From: M55B127 sp034521955
GTDB taxonomy: Bacteria > Bacillota > Halanaerobiia > Halanaerobiales > M55B127
Reading direction: 5' to 3'
Assembly (NCBI GenBank): GCA_034521955.1
Contig: JAXHLT010000005.1
Location: 79,030-143,029 of the forward strand
DNA length: 64,000 bases
In this document: positions 12,418-21,327 of the stretch, piece after piece
Numbering within the stretch: position 1 is the first letter of the stretch
Layout of the letters: every line of letters begins with the position of its first letter
The notes under the pieces: model-generated
Database searches by the model: none
Told to the model about the DNA's origin: nothing
What the model saw: the letters and a program-made list of their open reading frames with translations, nothing else
Position numbers and translations under genes: made by a program

Positions 12418-14349
12418 CTATATATCTAGATTTTTTACTTCCTGGGCATGTTGTTGTATAAATTCTCTACGTGGTTTTACCTTATCTCCCATTAAAGTAG
12501 TAAAAGTTTCATCTGCCATAATGGCATCTTCTATTTGCACCTGTAGAATAATTCTATTATCTGGATCCATTGTTGTATCCCATAATTGGTCGGGATTCAT
12601 TTCTCCTAAACCTTTATATCTTTGTAGAGAAAAGTTATCATCTTTATATTTTTCTGCATACTTTTGTAAAGCTCTATCGTTATATAAATATTCCTCAGAC
12701 CTTCCCCTTTTTACTTTATATAAAGGTGGTTGAGCAATATATATCATGCCCTGTTCTAATAAAGGACTCATATACCTATAAAAGAAGGTTAAAAGTAATG
12801 TCCTAATATGTGCACCATCAACATCTGCATCAGTCATAATTATTATTTTACCATATCTGCTGTTTTCAATATCAAAACTTTCGCCGACCCCAGTTCCGAT
12901 TGCAGTTATTAATGTTCTTATCTCATTATTATTTAATATTCTATTTAATCTTGCCTTTTCAACATTTAATATTTTACCTCTTAATGGTAATATTGCCTGA
13001 AAATTACGATCTCTACCCTGTTTTGCAGATCCTCCTGCTGAATCACCCTCAACAATATACAGTTCAGTGTTTTTTGTATCTCTTGAAGAACAGTCAGCTA
13101 ATTTTCCCGGTAAAGCAGTTGAAAATAAAGCATTTTTTCTTCTAGTTAGATCTCTAGCCTTTTTTGCAGCTTTTCTAGCTTTAGAAGCCTTAATACCTTT
13201 TTCAACAATAATTTTAGCAACAGATGGATTTTCTTCCATAAAAGTTTTTAAATGTTGGGATAAAGCAGAATCAACAAAACCTCTTACTTCACTGTTACCA
13301 AGCTTTGTTTTAGTTTGACCTTCAAACTGAGGTTCTTCAATTTTAATGTTTATTATTGCTGTAATACCTTCTCTGATATCTTCCCCAGTTAAGTTTTCGT
13401 CTTTTTCTTTAAGTAAACCTTTACTTCTTGCATAACCATTTACTGTTCTGGTTAAAGCACTTTTAAATCCACTTAAATGTGTTCCACCTTCTCTTGTATT
13501 AATGTTATTGGCAAAACTAAATATTCGTTCCTTAAAACCAGAATGATATTGAAACGAAATCTCTACTTCATGTTTTTCTCCAATTTCCTCAATATAAACT
13601 GGTTCTTCAATTATTGGTTTTTTGTTTTTATTTAGATATTTTACAAACTGTACAATTCCACCTTCATAGTGAAATTGATTTTTTTTAATCTTTTCTTCAT
13701 CTCTCTTATCAATAACATTAATTTCTATACCTTTATTTAAAAAGGCCATCTCTTTAAACCTTTGAATTAATTTATCATATCTAAAATCTATTTCCTCAAA
13801 TATTTCACTATCTGGTTTAAAAGTAATTTTAGTTCCGGTTTCTCTATCTACTTCACAACTTCCAATTTTCTTTAAATCATAAACTGGAACTCCTTTTCTG
13901 TACTTTTGACGATATATATTACCATCTTTCCACTTAATCTCAACTGTCATCCATTCCGATAAAGCATTAACTACTGATACACCTACTCCATGTAGACCAC
14001 CAGATACTTTATATCCTTCTCCATCAAACTTACCTCCAGCATGTAGTGTAGTCATTACTACCTCAACTGCTGGTTTATTAACCTTTGGATGACTTTCAAT
14101 TGGAATTCCACGACCATTGTCTGTTACACTTACAATATTATCTGGTTTAATTTCAACATCAATTTTATCACAGTAACCGGCCATAGCCTCATCTATACTG
14201 TTATCAACTACCTCATATACTAAATGTAACAAACCGTCAAGACTTGTAGATCCAATATACATACCAGGTCTTTTTCTAACAGCTTCTAATCCTTCTAATA
14301 CCTGGATATTGTCTGCTTCATAACGTCCTTTTTTTAAATCTCCCATCAT
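12418..14349 (-). CDS. gyrB: DNA gyrase subunit B
   Basis: This 643-residue ATPase subunit of gyrase has GHKL motifs DNSIDEAMAG, DNGRGIP and GGLHGVG in the N-terminal third, a transducer domain, and a TOPRIM domain with EGDSAGGSA and the metal motif DADVDGAH. The C-terminal tail contains RYKGLGEMN. The length is the short gram-positive-type GyrB. It lies between remB and gyrA as in Bacillus, all on the minus strand. Confidence 0.97.
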   Translation of the reverse strand: MMGDLKKGRYEADNIQVLEGLEAVRKRPGMYIGSTSLDGLLHLVYEVVDNSIDEAMAGYCDKIDVEIKPDNIVSVTDNGRGIPIESHPKVNKPAVEVVMTTLHAGGKFDGEGYKVSGGLHGVGVSVVNALSEWMTVEIKWKDGNIYRQKYRKGVPVYDLKKIGSCEVDRETGTKITFKPDSEIFEEIDFRYDKLIQRFKEMAFLNKGIEINVIDKRDEEKIKKNQFHYEGGIVQFVKYLNKNKKPIIEEPVYIEEIGEKHEVEISFQYHSGFKERIFSFANNINTREGGTHLSGFKSALTRTVNGYARSKGLLKEKDENLTGEDIREGITAIINIKIEEPQFEGQTKTKLGNSEVRGFVDSALSQHLKTFMEENPSVAKIIVEKGIKASKARKAAKKARDLTRRKNALFSTALPGKLADCSSRDTKNTELYIVEGDSAGGSAKQGRDRNFQAILPLRGKILNVEKARLNRILNNNEIRTLITAIGTGVGESFDIENSRYGKIIIMTDADVDGAHIRTLLLTFFYRYMSPLLEQGMIYIAQPPLYKVKRGRSEEYLYNDRALQKYAEKYKDDNFSLQRYKGLGEMNPDQLWDTTMDPDNRIILQVQIEDAIMADETFTTLMGDKVKPRREFIQQHAQEVKNLDI

Positions 14350-14364
14350 TATCCCCCAATTCTA

Positions 14365-14616
14365 CTAAATAATCTCTTCCATTCTTTTTTTAAGAGTTGT
14401 TGAAGATATTATAGATAAATAAATTTTTTCTCCAGTTAAAATATAAGATCTGGCTTCATCTTCAAAATTATTAATAATAAAGCCTTCCTCTCTAATTATG
14501 TCAAAAAATTCTTGAGTAATCTTAGAGTCTTTAGTTGACTCCATATCTCCAATAAATACTACATCTTCTTTTTTTATCATATGACCTTTGCCAATATGTA
14601 AAAACATAAAACTCAC
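14365..14616 (-). CDS. remB: RemB/YaaB-like DUF370 protein
   Basis: A small 83-residue DUF370 (RemA-family) protein. It sits between recF and gyrB, exactly where Bacillus has yaaB/remB, and shares the GEKIYLSIISSTTLKKR end that matches the family pattern of an aromatic residue, Ser-Ser-Ser-Thr-Leu-Lys-Lys-Arg. RemB is linked to regulation of biofilm matrix genes in B. subtilis; its role in this organism is unknown. The start overlaps the recF stop by 4 bases, so the two are translationally coupled. Confidence 0.82.
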   Translation of the reverse strand: MSFMFLHIGKGHMIKKEDVVFIGDMESTKDSKITQEFFDIIREEGFIINNFEDEARSYILTGEKIYLSIISSTTLKKRMEEII

Positions 14617-15740
14617 CTGCCCTTAATCTCTGCAATAAATCCATCTTTTACATTGAAAATTTTACTTGAATTTTTATAAGTTAAGTTATCAATATCATCT
14701 AAATCAGTTGTTGTTATTAAGGTCTGTATTTTATCATTGATAATAGATAATAAGGTGTTTTTTCTTTTTTTATCCAGTTCAGAAAAAACATCATCTAAAA
14801 GTAAAACAGGATATTCTCCACTTTCAGACTTCATAAACTCTAATTCTGCAAGTTTTAATCCCAAAGCAACTGTTCTTTGTTGTCCCTGTGATCCAAACTT
14901 TCTGACATTCATATCATTAATTTTTAAGATTAAGTCATCTCTATGAGGTCCTGATAAAGTATATCCTCTTTCAAATTCATCATTTCTATCATCTTTTAAT
15001 TTATTTAAAAACACATTTTTTATACTTTGTAAACTATAATCATTATTAATATTTAAAGTACAATCATACTTAATAGTTAAGTTTTCATTACCATTTGTTA
15101 ACTTTCTTTGTGCAAGTCTGGCTAAAATCTTTAACTTTTTTAATACTTTAAGTCTTTTGAATAAAATTTTAGAACCCTTTTCTGCTAACTTTTCATCCCA
15201 TACTTCTAATAAATTTATATCTTTATTTTTTTGATAATACATTTTTTTCAATAAATTATTCCTTTGTCGTATTATATGATCATATTCTTTTAATAGATGA
15301 TAATAATAGGGATTTACCTGTGATATTTCAAGATCTAAAAATTTTCTCCTATTATTTGGTCCACCTTTAATAATCTTTAAATCCTCCGGAGAAAAAAGTA
15401 TCACATTTAAATTGCCAACTAAATCAGATATCTTCTCCAGAGGATTATTATTTATTTTTATTGATTTATTTCTACCTTCAATTTCATAAGAAATTGTTAA
15501 ATCATAATCTTTTTTAATCAATTTTAACTGGACTAAAGCTTTATCTTTATTCCAATTGATTAATTCACTATCTCTATTAGTACGATGTGATTCTGTGGTT
15601 GCCATCAAATATACAGATTCTAATAGATTTGTTTTACCTTGACCATTATCACCTATAAAAATATTTAAGTTAGGATTTAAATTTAAGTATGTTTTATCAA
15701 TATTTCTATAATTTTTTAATAGTATCTTTTTTATATACAT
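14613..15740 (-). CDS. recF: DNA replication and repair protein RecF
   Basis: This 375-residue SMC-like ATPase helps load RecA at single-strand gaps with RecO and RecR. Walker A GDNGQGKT is at 30-37, the signature-like LSGPHRDD is near 270, and Walker B LLLDDVFSELD is near 325. It lies between yaaA and remB, in the classic dnaA-dnaN-yaaA-recF order. The start is 4 bases past the yaaA stop. Confidence 0.95.
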   Translation of the reverse strand: MYIKKILLKNYRNIDKTYLNLNPNLNIFIGDNGQGKTNLLESVYLMATTESHRTNRDSELINWNKDKALVQLKLIKKDYDLTISYEIEGRNKSIKINNNPLEKISDLVGNLNVILFSPEDLKIIKGGPNNRRKFLDLEISQVNPYYYHLLKEYDHIIRQRNNLLKKMYYQKNKDINLLEVWDEKLAEKGSKILFKRLKVLKKLKILARLAQRKLTNGNENLTIKYDCTLNINNDYSLQSIKNVFLNKLKDDRNDEFERGYTLSGPHRDDLILKINDMNVRKFGSQGQQRTVALGLKLAELEFMKSESGEYPVLLLDDVFSELDKKRKNTLLSIINDKIQTLITTTDLDDIDNLTYKNSSKIFNVKDGFIAEIKGR

Positions 15741-15744
15741 AACT

Positions 15745-15960
15745 TTATCCGCTCACTTTTAAAGTTTCCTCCAGACCATCTACATTAATTAAATCTCCAT
15801 CTTTTAATTTAGTTCCTCTTCTTTTTTCAATCTTATTATTTACCCTTACCATTCCAGATTGAATTAACTCTTTTGCTTCTCCACCGGTAGTAACAAGATT
15901 TGCCCATTTTAAAAATTGATCTAATTTAATAGTTTCTGTATTTATATTAATTTTTTTCAT
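15745..15960 (-). CDS. yaaA: S4-domain RNA-binding protein YaaA
   Basis: A 71-residue S4-domain protein starting MKKININTE. I chose the ATG at 15960 because AAGGAGAG lies 7 bases before it; an ATG further upstream (15984) would lie inside dnaN with no ribosome site. The S4 fold is visible in IKLDQFLKWANLV, then GEAKELIQSGMVRVN and the KLKDGDLI end. It is always found between dnaN and recF in Firmicutes and is thought to act in ribosome assembly. Confidence 0.9.
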   Translation of the reverse strand: MKKININTETIKLDQFLKWANLVTTGGEAKELIQSGMVRVNNKIEKRRGTKLKDGDLINVDGLEETLKVSG

Positions 15961-15964
15961 AAAT

Positions 15965-17092
15965 TTACTCTCCTTGGTTTTCATTACCAGGTCTAATTGG
16001 CATTATTAAGTATATATAATCATCATTATTTTCTTTTTTAACAACTAATGGATTTAAAGATCCTATTAAATCTAATTTAACTTTTTCATCATCAATTACT
16101 TTTAACACATCTAATAAATATGAAGCATCAACACTAATTTTATGGTTTTCACCTTCTAATTGGATAGGAACTTCTTCATGTGCACTTCCAGAATCTGAAT
16201 CTTCTGATTCAATAATTATTTTATTATCTTGTGTTTTTAAGCTGACAATATTAGAATCAAGTTTAGCAATTAAAGAAGCTCTTTTTACAGCTGAGTTAAG
16301 ATAATCTTTATTGATAACTACTGTAGAATTTTTTTCATCAGGTATAACCTGTTCAAAGTTAGGAAACTTACCTTCAATTAATCTCGATACTACAATTATA
16401 TCATTAAACTCAAAACTAGCATAATTTTCATTAACCTTCATTTTTACTGTACCTTCTTCATTTAACAAGTTACTAATTTCCTTAATTGTAGAACCAGGTA
16501 GTATTATATTAATTTTTTCATCTATATCATTATTATTATCAATTTTACTGTATGCTAGACGATATTTATTTGTTGATACCATTTTTATACTTTTATCTTC
16601 AATTACCATTAATGCACCTGTTAATACAGGTTTTGTTTGATCATTTGATGTGGAAAATTCTACTTCTGTTATTATCTTTTTTAATTTTGTAGCTGGAATT
16701 TCTAAATTAGTTGGAATATTAACATCTGGTAGTTGTGGATATTCTTCTGGATTAAAACCATTAATTTCAAATTTTGAGTTTAGACAAGTAATTTTTGCTT
16801 TGTAATTATCTAGATTTACTTCAAAAAGAATATCTTCATCAGGTAGTTCACGAATAATATTTTTTAGATGATTTGAAGGTAAAACAATTCTACCTTCACT
16901 TTCAACTTCGGCTGGTACCCAGTTTTCAATTCCAATTTCTAAATCAGTTCCCATTAAATGAATACCTTTTTCTTTTGATGCTTCAATAAGTATACCTTTT
17001 AAAATAGGCATTGTATTACTTGAAGCACAGGCTCTTGTTGTAATGTTTAGGCCTTGATAAAAGTCTTTCTTTGTAATTGTAAAATTCATCAT
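15965..17092 (-). CDS. dnaN: DNA polymerase III beta subunit (sliding clamp)
   Basis: A 375-residue (or 374) ring clamp that holds the replicative polymerase on DNA. Three similar domains and the conserved C-terminal end YLIMPIRPGNE are visible. Two ATGs are adjacent after AGGAGG. The second (17089) has the better 7-base spacing, so the protein may begin MNFTITKK. It is separated from dnaA by 252 bases that carry the unwinding part of oriC. Confidence 0.96.
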   Translation of the reverse strand: MMNFTITKKDFYQGLNITTRACASSNTMPILKGILIEASKEKGIHLMGTDLEIGIENWVPAEVESEGRIVLPSNHLKNIIRELPDEDILFEVNLDNYKAKITCLNSKFEINGFNPEEYPQLPDVNIPTNLEIPATKLKKIITEVEFSTSNDQTKPVLTGALMVIEDKSIKMVSTNKYRLAYSKIDNNNDIDEKINIILPGSTIKEISNLLNEEGTVKMKVNENYASFEFNDIIVVSRLIEGKFPNFEQVIPDEKNSTVVINKDYLNSAVKRASLIAKLDSNIVSLKTQDNKIIIESEDSDSGSAHEEVPIQLEGENHKISVDASYLLDVLKVIDDEKVKLDLIGSLNPLVVKKENNDDYIYLIMPIRPGNENQGE

Positions 17093-17344
17093 GTAACCTC
17101 CTATGTATGTAGATAGTTATTCACAAAAAAAATAAATAATTATTATATATTTTATTTATTTAAACTAGTAGTAGTAGTAGTAGGGAGTGTGAATTTGTGT
17201 AAAAGTAGCTTTAGTACTGTATTGTTAATAGTTTAGGTATGTAGATAACATGTACATAAAAAGGTAGCAGTTATACACATACCAACATATTAAATTAGTT
17301 AACAATTAATCCACAGGATATCAACTTATTTATTAACAGCGTAA
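17093..17344. other. oriC unwinding region (dnaA-dnaN intergenic)
   Basis: Read from dnaA toward dnaN: DnaA boxes at 17307-17315 (one mismatch), 17271-17279 (TTATACACA) and 17196-17204 (TTTTACACA on minus, one mismatch); a GC element at 17183-17189; six TAG trios at 17166-17183; an AT-only stretch at about 17124-17160; and a last box TTATTCACA at 17117-17125. The order box, GC element, trio, AT-rich matches the basal unwinding system described for B. subtilis oriC. Confidence 0.88.
17166..17183 (+). repeat. DnaA-trio: six TAG repeats
   Basis: (TAG)6 next to a GGGAGTG element and DnaA boxes. DnaA-trios (5'-TAG on one strand, 3'-GAT polarity) guide DnaA filament growth on single-stranded DNA. 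Here they are six perfect copies in the expected orientation. Confidence 0.8.
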
Positions 17345-18748
17345 TTATGAGTTATTTATACGTGTAATTATTTTATCAACTACATTTGCAAATTTACTAT
17401 CATCTTCAATTTTTTGTTCTATTTTATTATAAGCATGGATAACAGTAGTATGATCTCTGCCTCCAAATTCGTCACCAATATGTGGTAAAGAAAGATCTGT
17501 TAATTCTCTAGATAAATACATTGCAATTTGTCTTGGAAAAGCAATTTTTTGTGTTCTTTTTTTAGAAGTCATATCTTCATCTTTTAAATTATAGTAATCA
17601 ACTATAACATCTTTAATTAATTCTATATTAACTTCTCTAGGTTCTTTATTATCAACAATAAGATCCTTTAAAGCTTTTTCAGCTAGATCTGTATCAATAT
17701 CTTTATCAACTAAAGAAGAATATGCAATTACTTTAATTAAAGCCCCTTCAAGCTCTCTTATATTAGACTGTATATTATTTGCAATATAGATCATCACTTC
17801 ATTTGGAACCTTTAGGTTTTCCATATCTGCCTTTTTTCTTAAAATAGCAATTCTAGTTTCTAAATCTGGTTTTTGAATATCAGTAATTAATCCCCATTCA
17901 AACCTTGATCTAAGCCTTTCTTCTAATGTAGGTATTTCCTTAGGTGGGCGGTCACTAGAAATTATTAACTGTCTATTTGCTTCATGTAAAGAATTAAAAG
18001 TATGGAAAAATTCTTCCTGAGTTCTTTCTTTATTAGCTAAAAACTGAATATCATCGACTAATAATATATCTATATTACGATATTTATTTCTAAATGAAGC
18101 TGTTCTATCATCTTTAATTGCATTAATAAGTTCGTTAGTGAATGTTTCTGAAGATACATATACAACCTTATTGTCTGGATTATGTTTTAAAATATAATGA
18201 GCAATAGCCTGCATTAAGTGTGTTTTTCCCAAACCTACATCTCCATATAAAAATAATGGGTTATATGCTTTTGCAGGTGCTTCTGCTACAGCTAAAGCTG
18301 CTGCATGAGCAAATCTATTTCCATTACCAACAACAAAAGAGTCAAATGAATATTTAGGATTTAAATTTGTATTAATATTGTATCCTTCTGCATTTTTATC
18401 TTTTTTATTTTTTTTCTCTTCTTTATTATTAGTCTCTTCTTGTTTTGATTCTTCTTCGGTTTCCTCTTTAAAAATTTCATTAAGTTCTTCTTCAGTATAA
18501 AAACGGCATTTTAGATTTGAATCGGTTAAATTTTGAATAACATCAGTGATCAATTGATTATACCGTGTTTCTATCCAGTCCTTTATAAAATCGTTTGGCA
18601 CTTCTATCATAAGGATATTATCATCTTTTAAATCGACTGGTTTTGTGTTTGAAAACCAGGTTTTAAAACTAGGATTACTTAATTTATCTTTTATTTCATG
18701 TAAAGTTTGATTCCAGATATGTTCTAACTCTTCTTGTGAAAATGCCAT
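17345..18748 (-). CDS. dnaA: Chromosomal replication initiator DnaA
   Basis: This 467-residue AAA+ initiator binds DnaA boxes and melts oriC. Domain I (1-85) is followed by a charged linker (about 90-125). Domain III has Walker A GDVGLGKT (169-176) and Walker B VDDIQFL (231-237). Domain IV carries the DNA-binding signature GRDHTTVIHAYNKIE (from about 430). It starts at ATG after AGGAGG. Box clusters flank the gene on both sides, so it sits inside a bipartite origin and is probably autoregulated. Confidence 0.98.
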   Translation of the reverse strand: MAFSQEELEHIWNQTLHEIKDKLSNPSFKTWFSNTKPVDLKDDNILMIEVPNDFIKDWIETRYNQLITDVIQNLTDSNLKCRFYTEEELNEIFKEETEEESKQEETNNKEEKKNKKDKNAEGYNINTNLNPKYSFDSFVVGNGNRFAHAAALAVAEAPAKAYNPLFLYGDVGLGKTHLMQAIAHYILKHNPDNKVVYVSSETFTNELINAIKDDRTASFRNKYRNIDILLVDDIQFLANKERTQEEFFHTFNSLHEANRQLIISSDRPPKEIPTLEERLRSRFEWGLITDIQKPDLETRIAILRKKADMENLKVPNEVMIYIANNIQSNIRELEGALIKVIAYSSLVDKDIDTDLAEKALKDLIVDNKEPREVNIELIKDVIVDYYNLKDEDMTSKKRTQKIAFPRQIAMYLSRELTDLSLPHIGDEFGGRDHTTVIHAYNKIEQKIEDDSKFANVVDKIITRINNS

Positions 18749-19331
18749 TTATATACCTCCTGCACAATTTTGATTAATATAGCATATTTATTCAAGTTAT
18801 CCCCAAAATATATTTTAAAAGCGGACTTATCAACAGATTTGTGGATAAATACCGTGGTTATCCACAATATTCAACTGTTTATAAATACCTTTATGTTGGT
18901 AAATATGGTAATTTTCATTAATTTCCCTGTTAAGAATAACAAAAATATTTCCACATAACGTTAATAATTTGGATTGTTATTAACATATTGTGAATAAATG
19001 TGGACAACAATGTGGATAACTAAGAGAAATGTGGATGGGATAGTGTTTAACTGTGAATAAATCAATTAACAAGGTGTGTAAATCTTGTAATCTTATTAAA
19101 TTGTAGTTATAATAGTAATTAAAGAAAACGCCAAAATTATTTATCGTGGTTAATCATTAACATTTTAACAGATTATCAACAATTATTCAACAAAAATTAG
19201 AAGGATATAGCTTGTGGATAATAAGGTTAAAATAATTCTTGATTAAATAGAATTATTTATTATTATTAATAATGTTGTATTATGATAAAATTCTTGACTC
19301 TAGATAATAAATAACATATAATTTAAACCGT
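18749..19331. other. oriC DnaA-box cluster upstream of dnaA
   Basis: About 580 bases without a gene. Perfect TTATCCACA boxes occur at 18858-18866 (+), 18840-18848 (-), 19011-19019 (-) and 19213-19221 (-). Near-consensus boxes lie at 18797-18805, 18827-18835, 18989-18997, 18999-19007, 19052-19060 and 19173-19181. This is the incA/B-like half of the origin and the dnaA promoter region. No rpmH (ribosomal protein L34) reading frame is found here. Confidence 0.92.
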
Positions 19332-19388
19332 ATGAGAGTTGATATTATAATAATTTTTTATTACACTAAATTTGTAGGAGGAAATTAT

Positions 19389-19718
19389 TTGGAAACCTTA
19401 AAACAAAAAAAAGATTTTCAAAAAGTTTTTAACTGTGGAAAATCTATTGCTTCAAAGTATCTTGTTCTCTATTGGAATCCAAATAAGTTAGATAATAACC
19501 GTTATGGTTTTTCTATTAGCAAGAGAATCGGTAAAGCGGTTGTTAGAAATAAACTTAAAAGGCGTTTAAAGGAAATTATTAGAACTAGATTAGATAATAC
19601 TGCTTATGGCTATGATATTATAATCATAGCTCGAAAACCTGTTAATAGTTTGGGATTTTCAGAAATTAAAAACGATTTAAAAAAATTGTATAAAAGGGCG
19701 GGCTTGATTGATAATTAG
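19389..19718 (+). CDS. rnpA: Ribonuclease P protein component
   Basis: The 109-residue basic protein cofactor of RNase P, which trims tRNA 5' ends. I chose the TTG at 19389 because TAGGAGG lies 7 bases before it and the product then starts METLKQKKDFQ, the family's usual beginning. The RNR-like segment GKAVVRNKLKRRLKEIIR and FSISKRIG motif are present. It heads the rnpA-yidD-yidC-jag operon. The rpmH gene that normally precedes it is absent. Confidence 0.94.
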   Translation: METLKQKKDFQKVFNCGKSIASKYLVLYWNPNKLDNNRYGFSISKRIGKAVVRNKLKRRLKEIIRTRLDNTAYGYDIIIIARKPVNSLGFSEIKNDLKKLYKRAGLIDN

Positions 19719-19730
19719 GGAAGTGAAATA

Positions 19731-19940
19731 ATGAGTAAAATAATACTTTGGTTGATAAGAGCTTATCAAAAAGTGATATCTCCTTGGACGCCAAAAACAT
19801 GTAGATTTCATCCTACTTGTTCAGAATACTCTTATCAAGCAGTAAAAAAATATGGTGCATTAAAAGGTGGATTAAAAAGTGTTAAAAGAATTTCTAAATG
19901 CCATCCCTTTAATCCGGGTGGTTATGATCCACTTAAATAA
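19731..19940 (+). CDS. yidD: Membrane protein insertion efficiency factor YidD
   Basis: A 69-residue protein with the signature CRFHPTCSEYSYQAVKKYG and the end HPFNPGGYDP. It aids YidC/Sec-dependent membrane protein insertion. It lies between rnpA and yidC, spaced 12 and 21 bases, clearly one operon. Confidence 0.95.
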   Translation: MSKIILWLIRAYQKVISPWTPKTCRFHPTCSEYSYQAVKKYGALKGGLKSVKRISKCHPFNPGGYDPLK

Positions 19941-19961
19941 TAATTTGGGAGGAAACAGATT

Positions 19962-20615
19962 ATGTTTGGTTGGTTAATAAATGGAATTGTAGAAGCTTTA
20001 AAATTTATGAATGGTTTTGTACATAATTTCGGTGTTACTATTATATTATTTACATTAATAATTAAATTATTACTGTATCCTTTAACATCAAAACAGACAA
20101 AATCAATGAAAGCAATGCAAGATTTACAGCCTGAAATGGATAAAATAAAGAAAAAGCATAAAGATGACAAAGAGAAACAACAGCAAGCTATGATGGACTT
20201 ATATAAGGAAAACAATGTTAATCCAGCTGCTGGTTGTCTTCCAATGATATTTCAGTTAGCTATTTTGATTCCGTTATATAGGGCAATATTAAGTTTAAGT
20301 GATATATTAAACGAAACTTCTTTTTTATGGATTGGTACTTTAACAAATGGTTCTTTAGCAGAACCCGATGTTGCAATAGTAATTGTTAATGCTTTAGCAA
20401 TGATTGCACAAACTTATGTTACCCAGAAGATGCAGTCAGGTGGTAATAAACAAAGTAATATGATTATGTGGATTATGCCTGTATTCATTATATTTATTGG
20501 TTTCCAATTACCTTCTGGTATTTTATTATACTGGTTTACTTCAACAGTATTTACCGCTATACAGCAATATGTAATATCAAATGAACCTGCTAATAAGGAG
20601 GCTGTTGAACAGTAA
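19962..20615 (+). CDS. yidC: YidC/Oxa1 membrane insertase
   Basis: A 217-residue short-form (gram-positive type) insertase that places proteins in the inner membrane. Hydrophobic segments lie near 15-40, 95-120, 140-160 and 170-200. A Lys-rich cytoplasmic loop with KKKHKDDKEKQQQAMM comes before the conserved NPAAGCLPMIFQ. There is no large periplasmic domain and no lipobox signal. Its stop overlaps the jag start (TAATG). Confidence 0.95.
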   Translation: MFGWLINGIVEALKFMNGFVHNFGVTIILFTLIIKLLLYPLTSKQTKSMKAMQDLQPEMDKIKKKHKDDKEKQQQAMMDLYKENNVNPAAGCLPMIFQLAILIPLYRAILSLSDILNETSFLWIGTLTNGSLAEPDVAIVIVNALAMIAQTYVTQKMQSGGNKQSNMIMWIMPVFIIFIGFQLPSGILLYWFTSTVFTAIQQYVISNEPANKEAVEQ

Positions 20616-21244
20616 TGAGAAAAATGATATATAAAGCTGAATCAGTTAATAAGGCAATAAAAAAAGGACTAAAGGACTTAGAGATAGATCGAAGTCAGGC
20701 AGAAATTAATATTATTGAACAGGGAAACAAAGGTTTTTTAGGATTAATTGGTAAAAAGGAAGCAGAAATTGAGATTATAATCGAAGATGATCCAATAAAA
20801 ATAGGTAAGGATTTTCTTGAAGGAGTATTTTCAAAAACAAATATAGATGTAAAGATAAACATTATAAAGGAACAAACTAATGAAGAGCAGGTTGTTTATG
20901 ATATACATTCTGAAGATTTAGGTATTGTTATTGGACGCCGAGGTGAAACCTTAGATGCTTTACAGTATTTAACTTCACTGGTTGTTAATAAAGATACTGA
21001 ACAGTACTACCGTATAATTCTGGATGCTGAAGGTTATCGGGATAGAAGGGAAAAAACACTTGAGAGGTTAGCTCGTAAGTTAGCTCAAAAAGCAGTTAAT
21101 AAAGAAAGAAAAGTTGTATTAGAGCCAATGCCTCCTCATGAACGCAGAATTATCCATATAACTTTAAAGAAAGATTCTAGAGTTAGATCATACAGTGAAG
21201 GTGAAGAACCATTTAGAAAGGTTATGATTGAAACAGTAGACTAA
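20615..21244 (+). CDS. khpB: RNA-binding protein Jag/KhpB (Jag-N, KH, R3H)
   Basis: This 209-residue protein has an N-terminal Jag domain (about 1-50), a KH domain with VIGRRGETLDALQYL (about 110-125) and a C-terminal R3H domain ending PFRKVMIE. With KhpA it binds RNA and affects cell elongation and division in other Firmicutes. It is translationally coupled to yidC and followed by a hairpin that may terminate part of the transcripts. Confidence 0.93.
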   Translation: MRKMIYKAESVNKAIKKGLKDLEIDRSQAEINIIEQGNKGFLGLIGKKEAEIEIIIEDDPIKIGKDFLEGVFSKTNIDVKINIIKEQTNEEQVVYDIHSEDLGIVIGRRGETLDALQYLTSLVVNKDTEQYYRIILDAEGYRDRREKTLERLARKLAQKAVNKERKVVLEPMPPHERRIIHITLKKDSRVRSYSEGEEPFRKVMIETVD

Positions 21245-21278
21245 GGATTATATTATAATACTTATATTATAAACAATG

Positions 21279-21306
21279 CCCAGTAGGTGGTCCTGCTGGG
21301 TTTAAT
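21279..21306 (+). terminator. Hairpin between jag and mnmE
   Basis: CCCAGTAGG/CCTGCTGGG stem with one G-U pair and a 4-base loop, followed by TTTAATATTTTT. It is likely a leaky terminator separating rnpA-jag from mnmE-rsmG. Confidence 0.6.
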
Positions 21307-21327
21307 ATTTTTAAGGGGGTTAAAAAA

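Noticed and set aside
17159..17185. TAG repeats as a simple microsatellite
   Set aside because: The position and polarity beside a GC element and DnaA boxes between dnaA and dnaN match a DnaA-trio, so a chance repeat is the weaker explanation.
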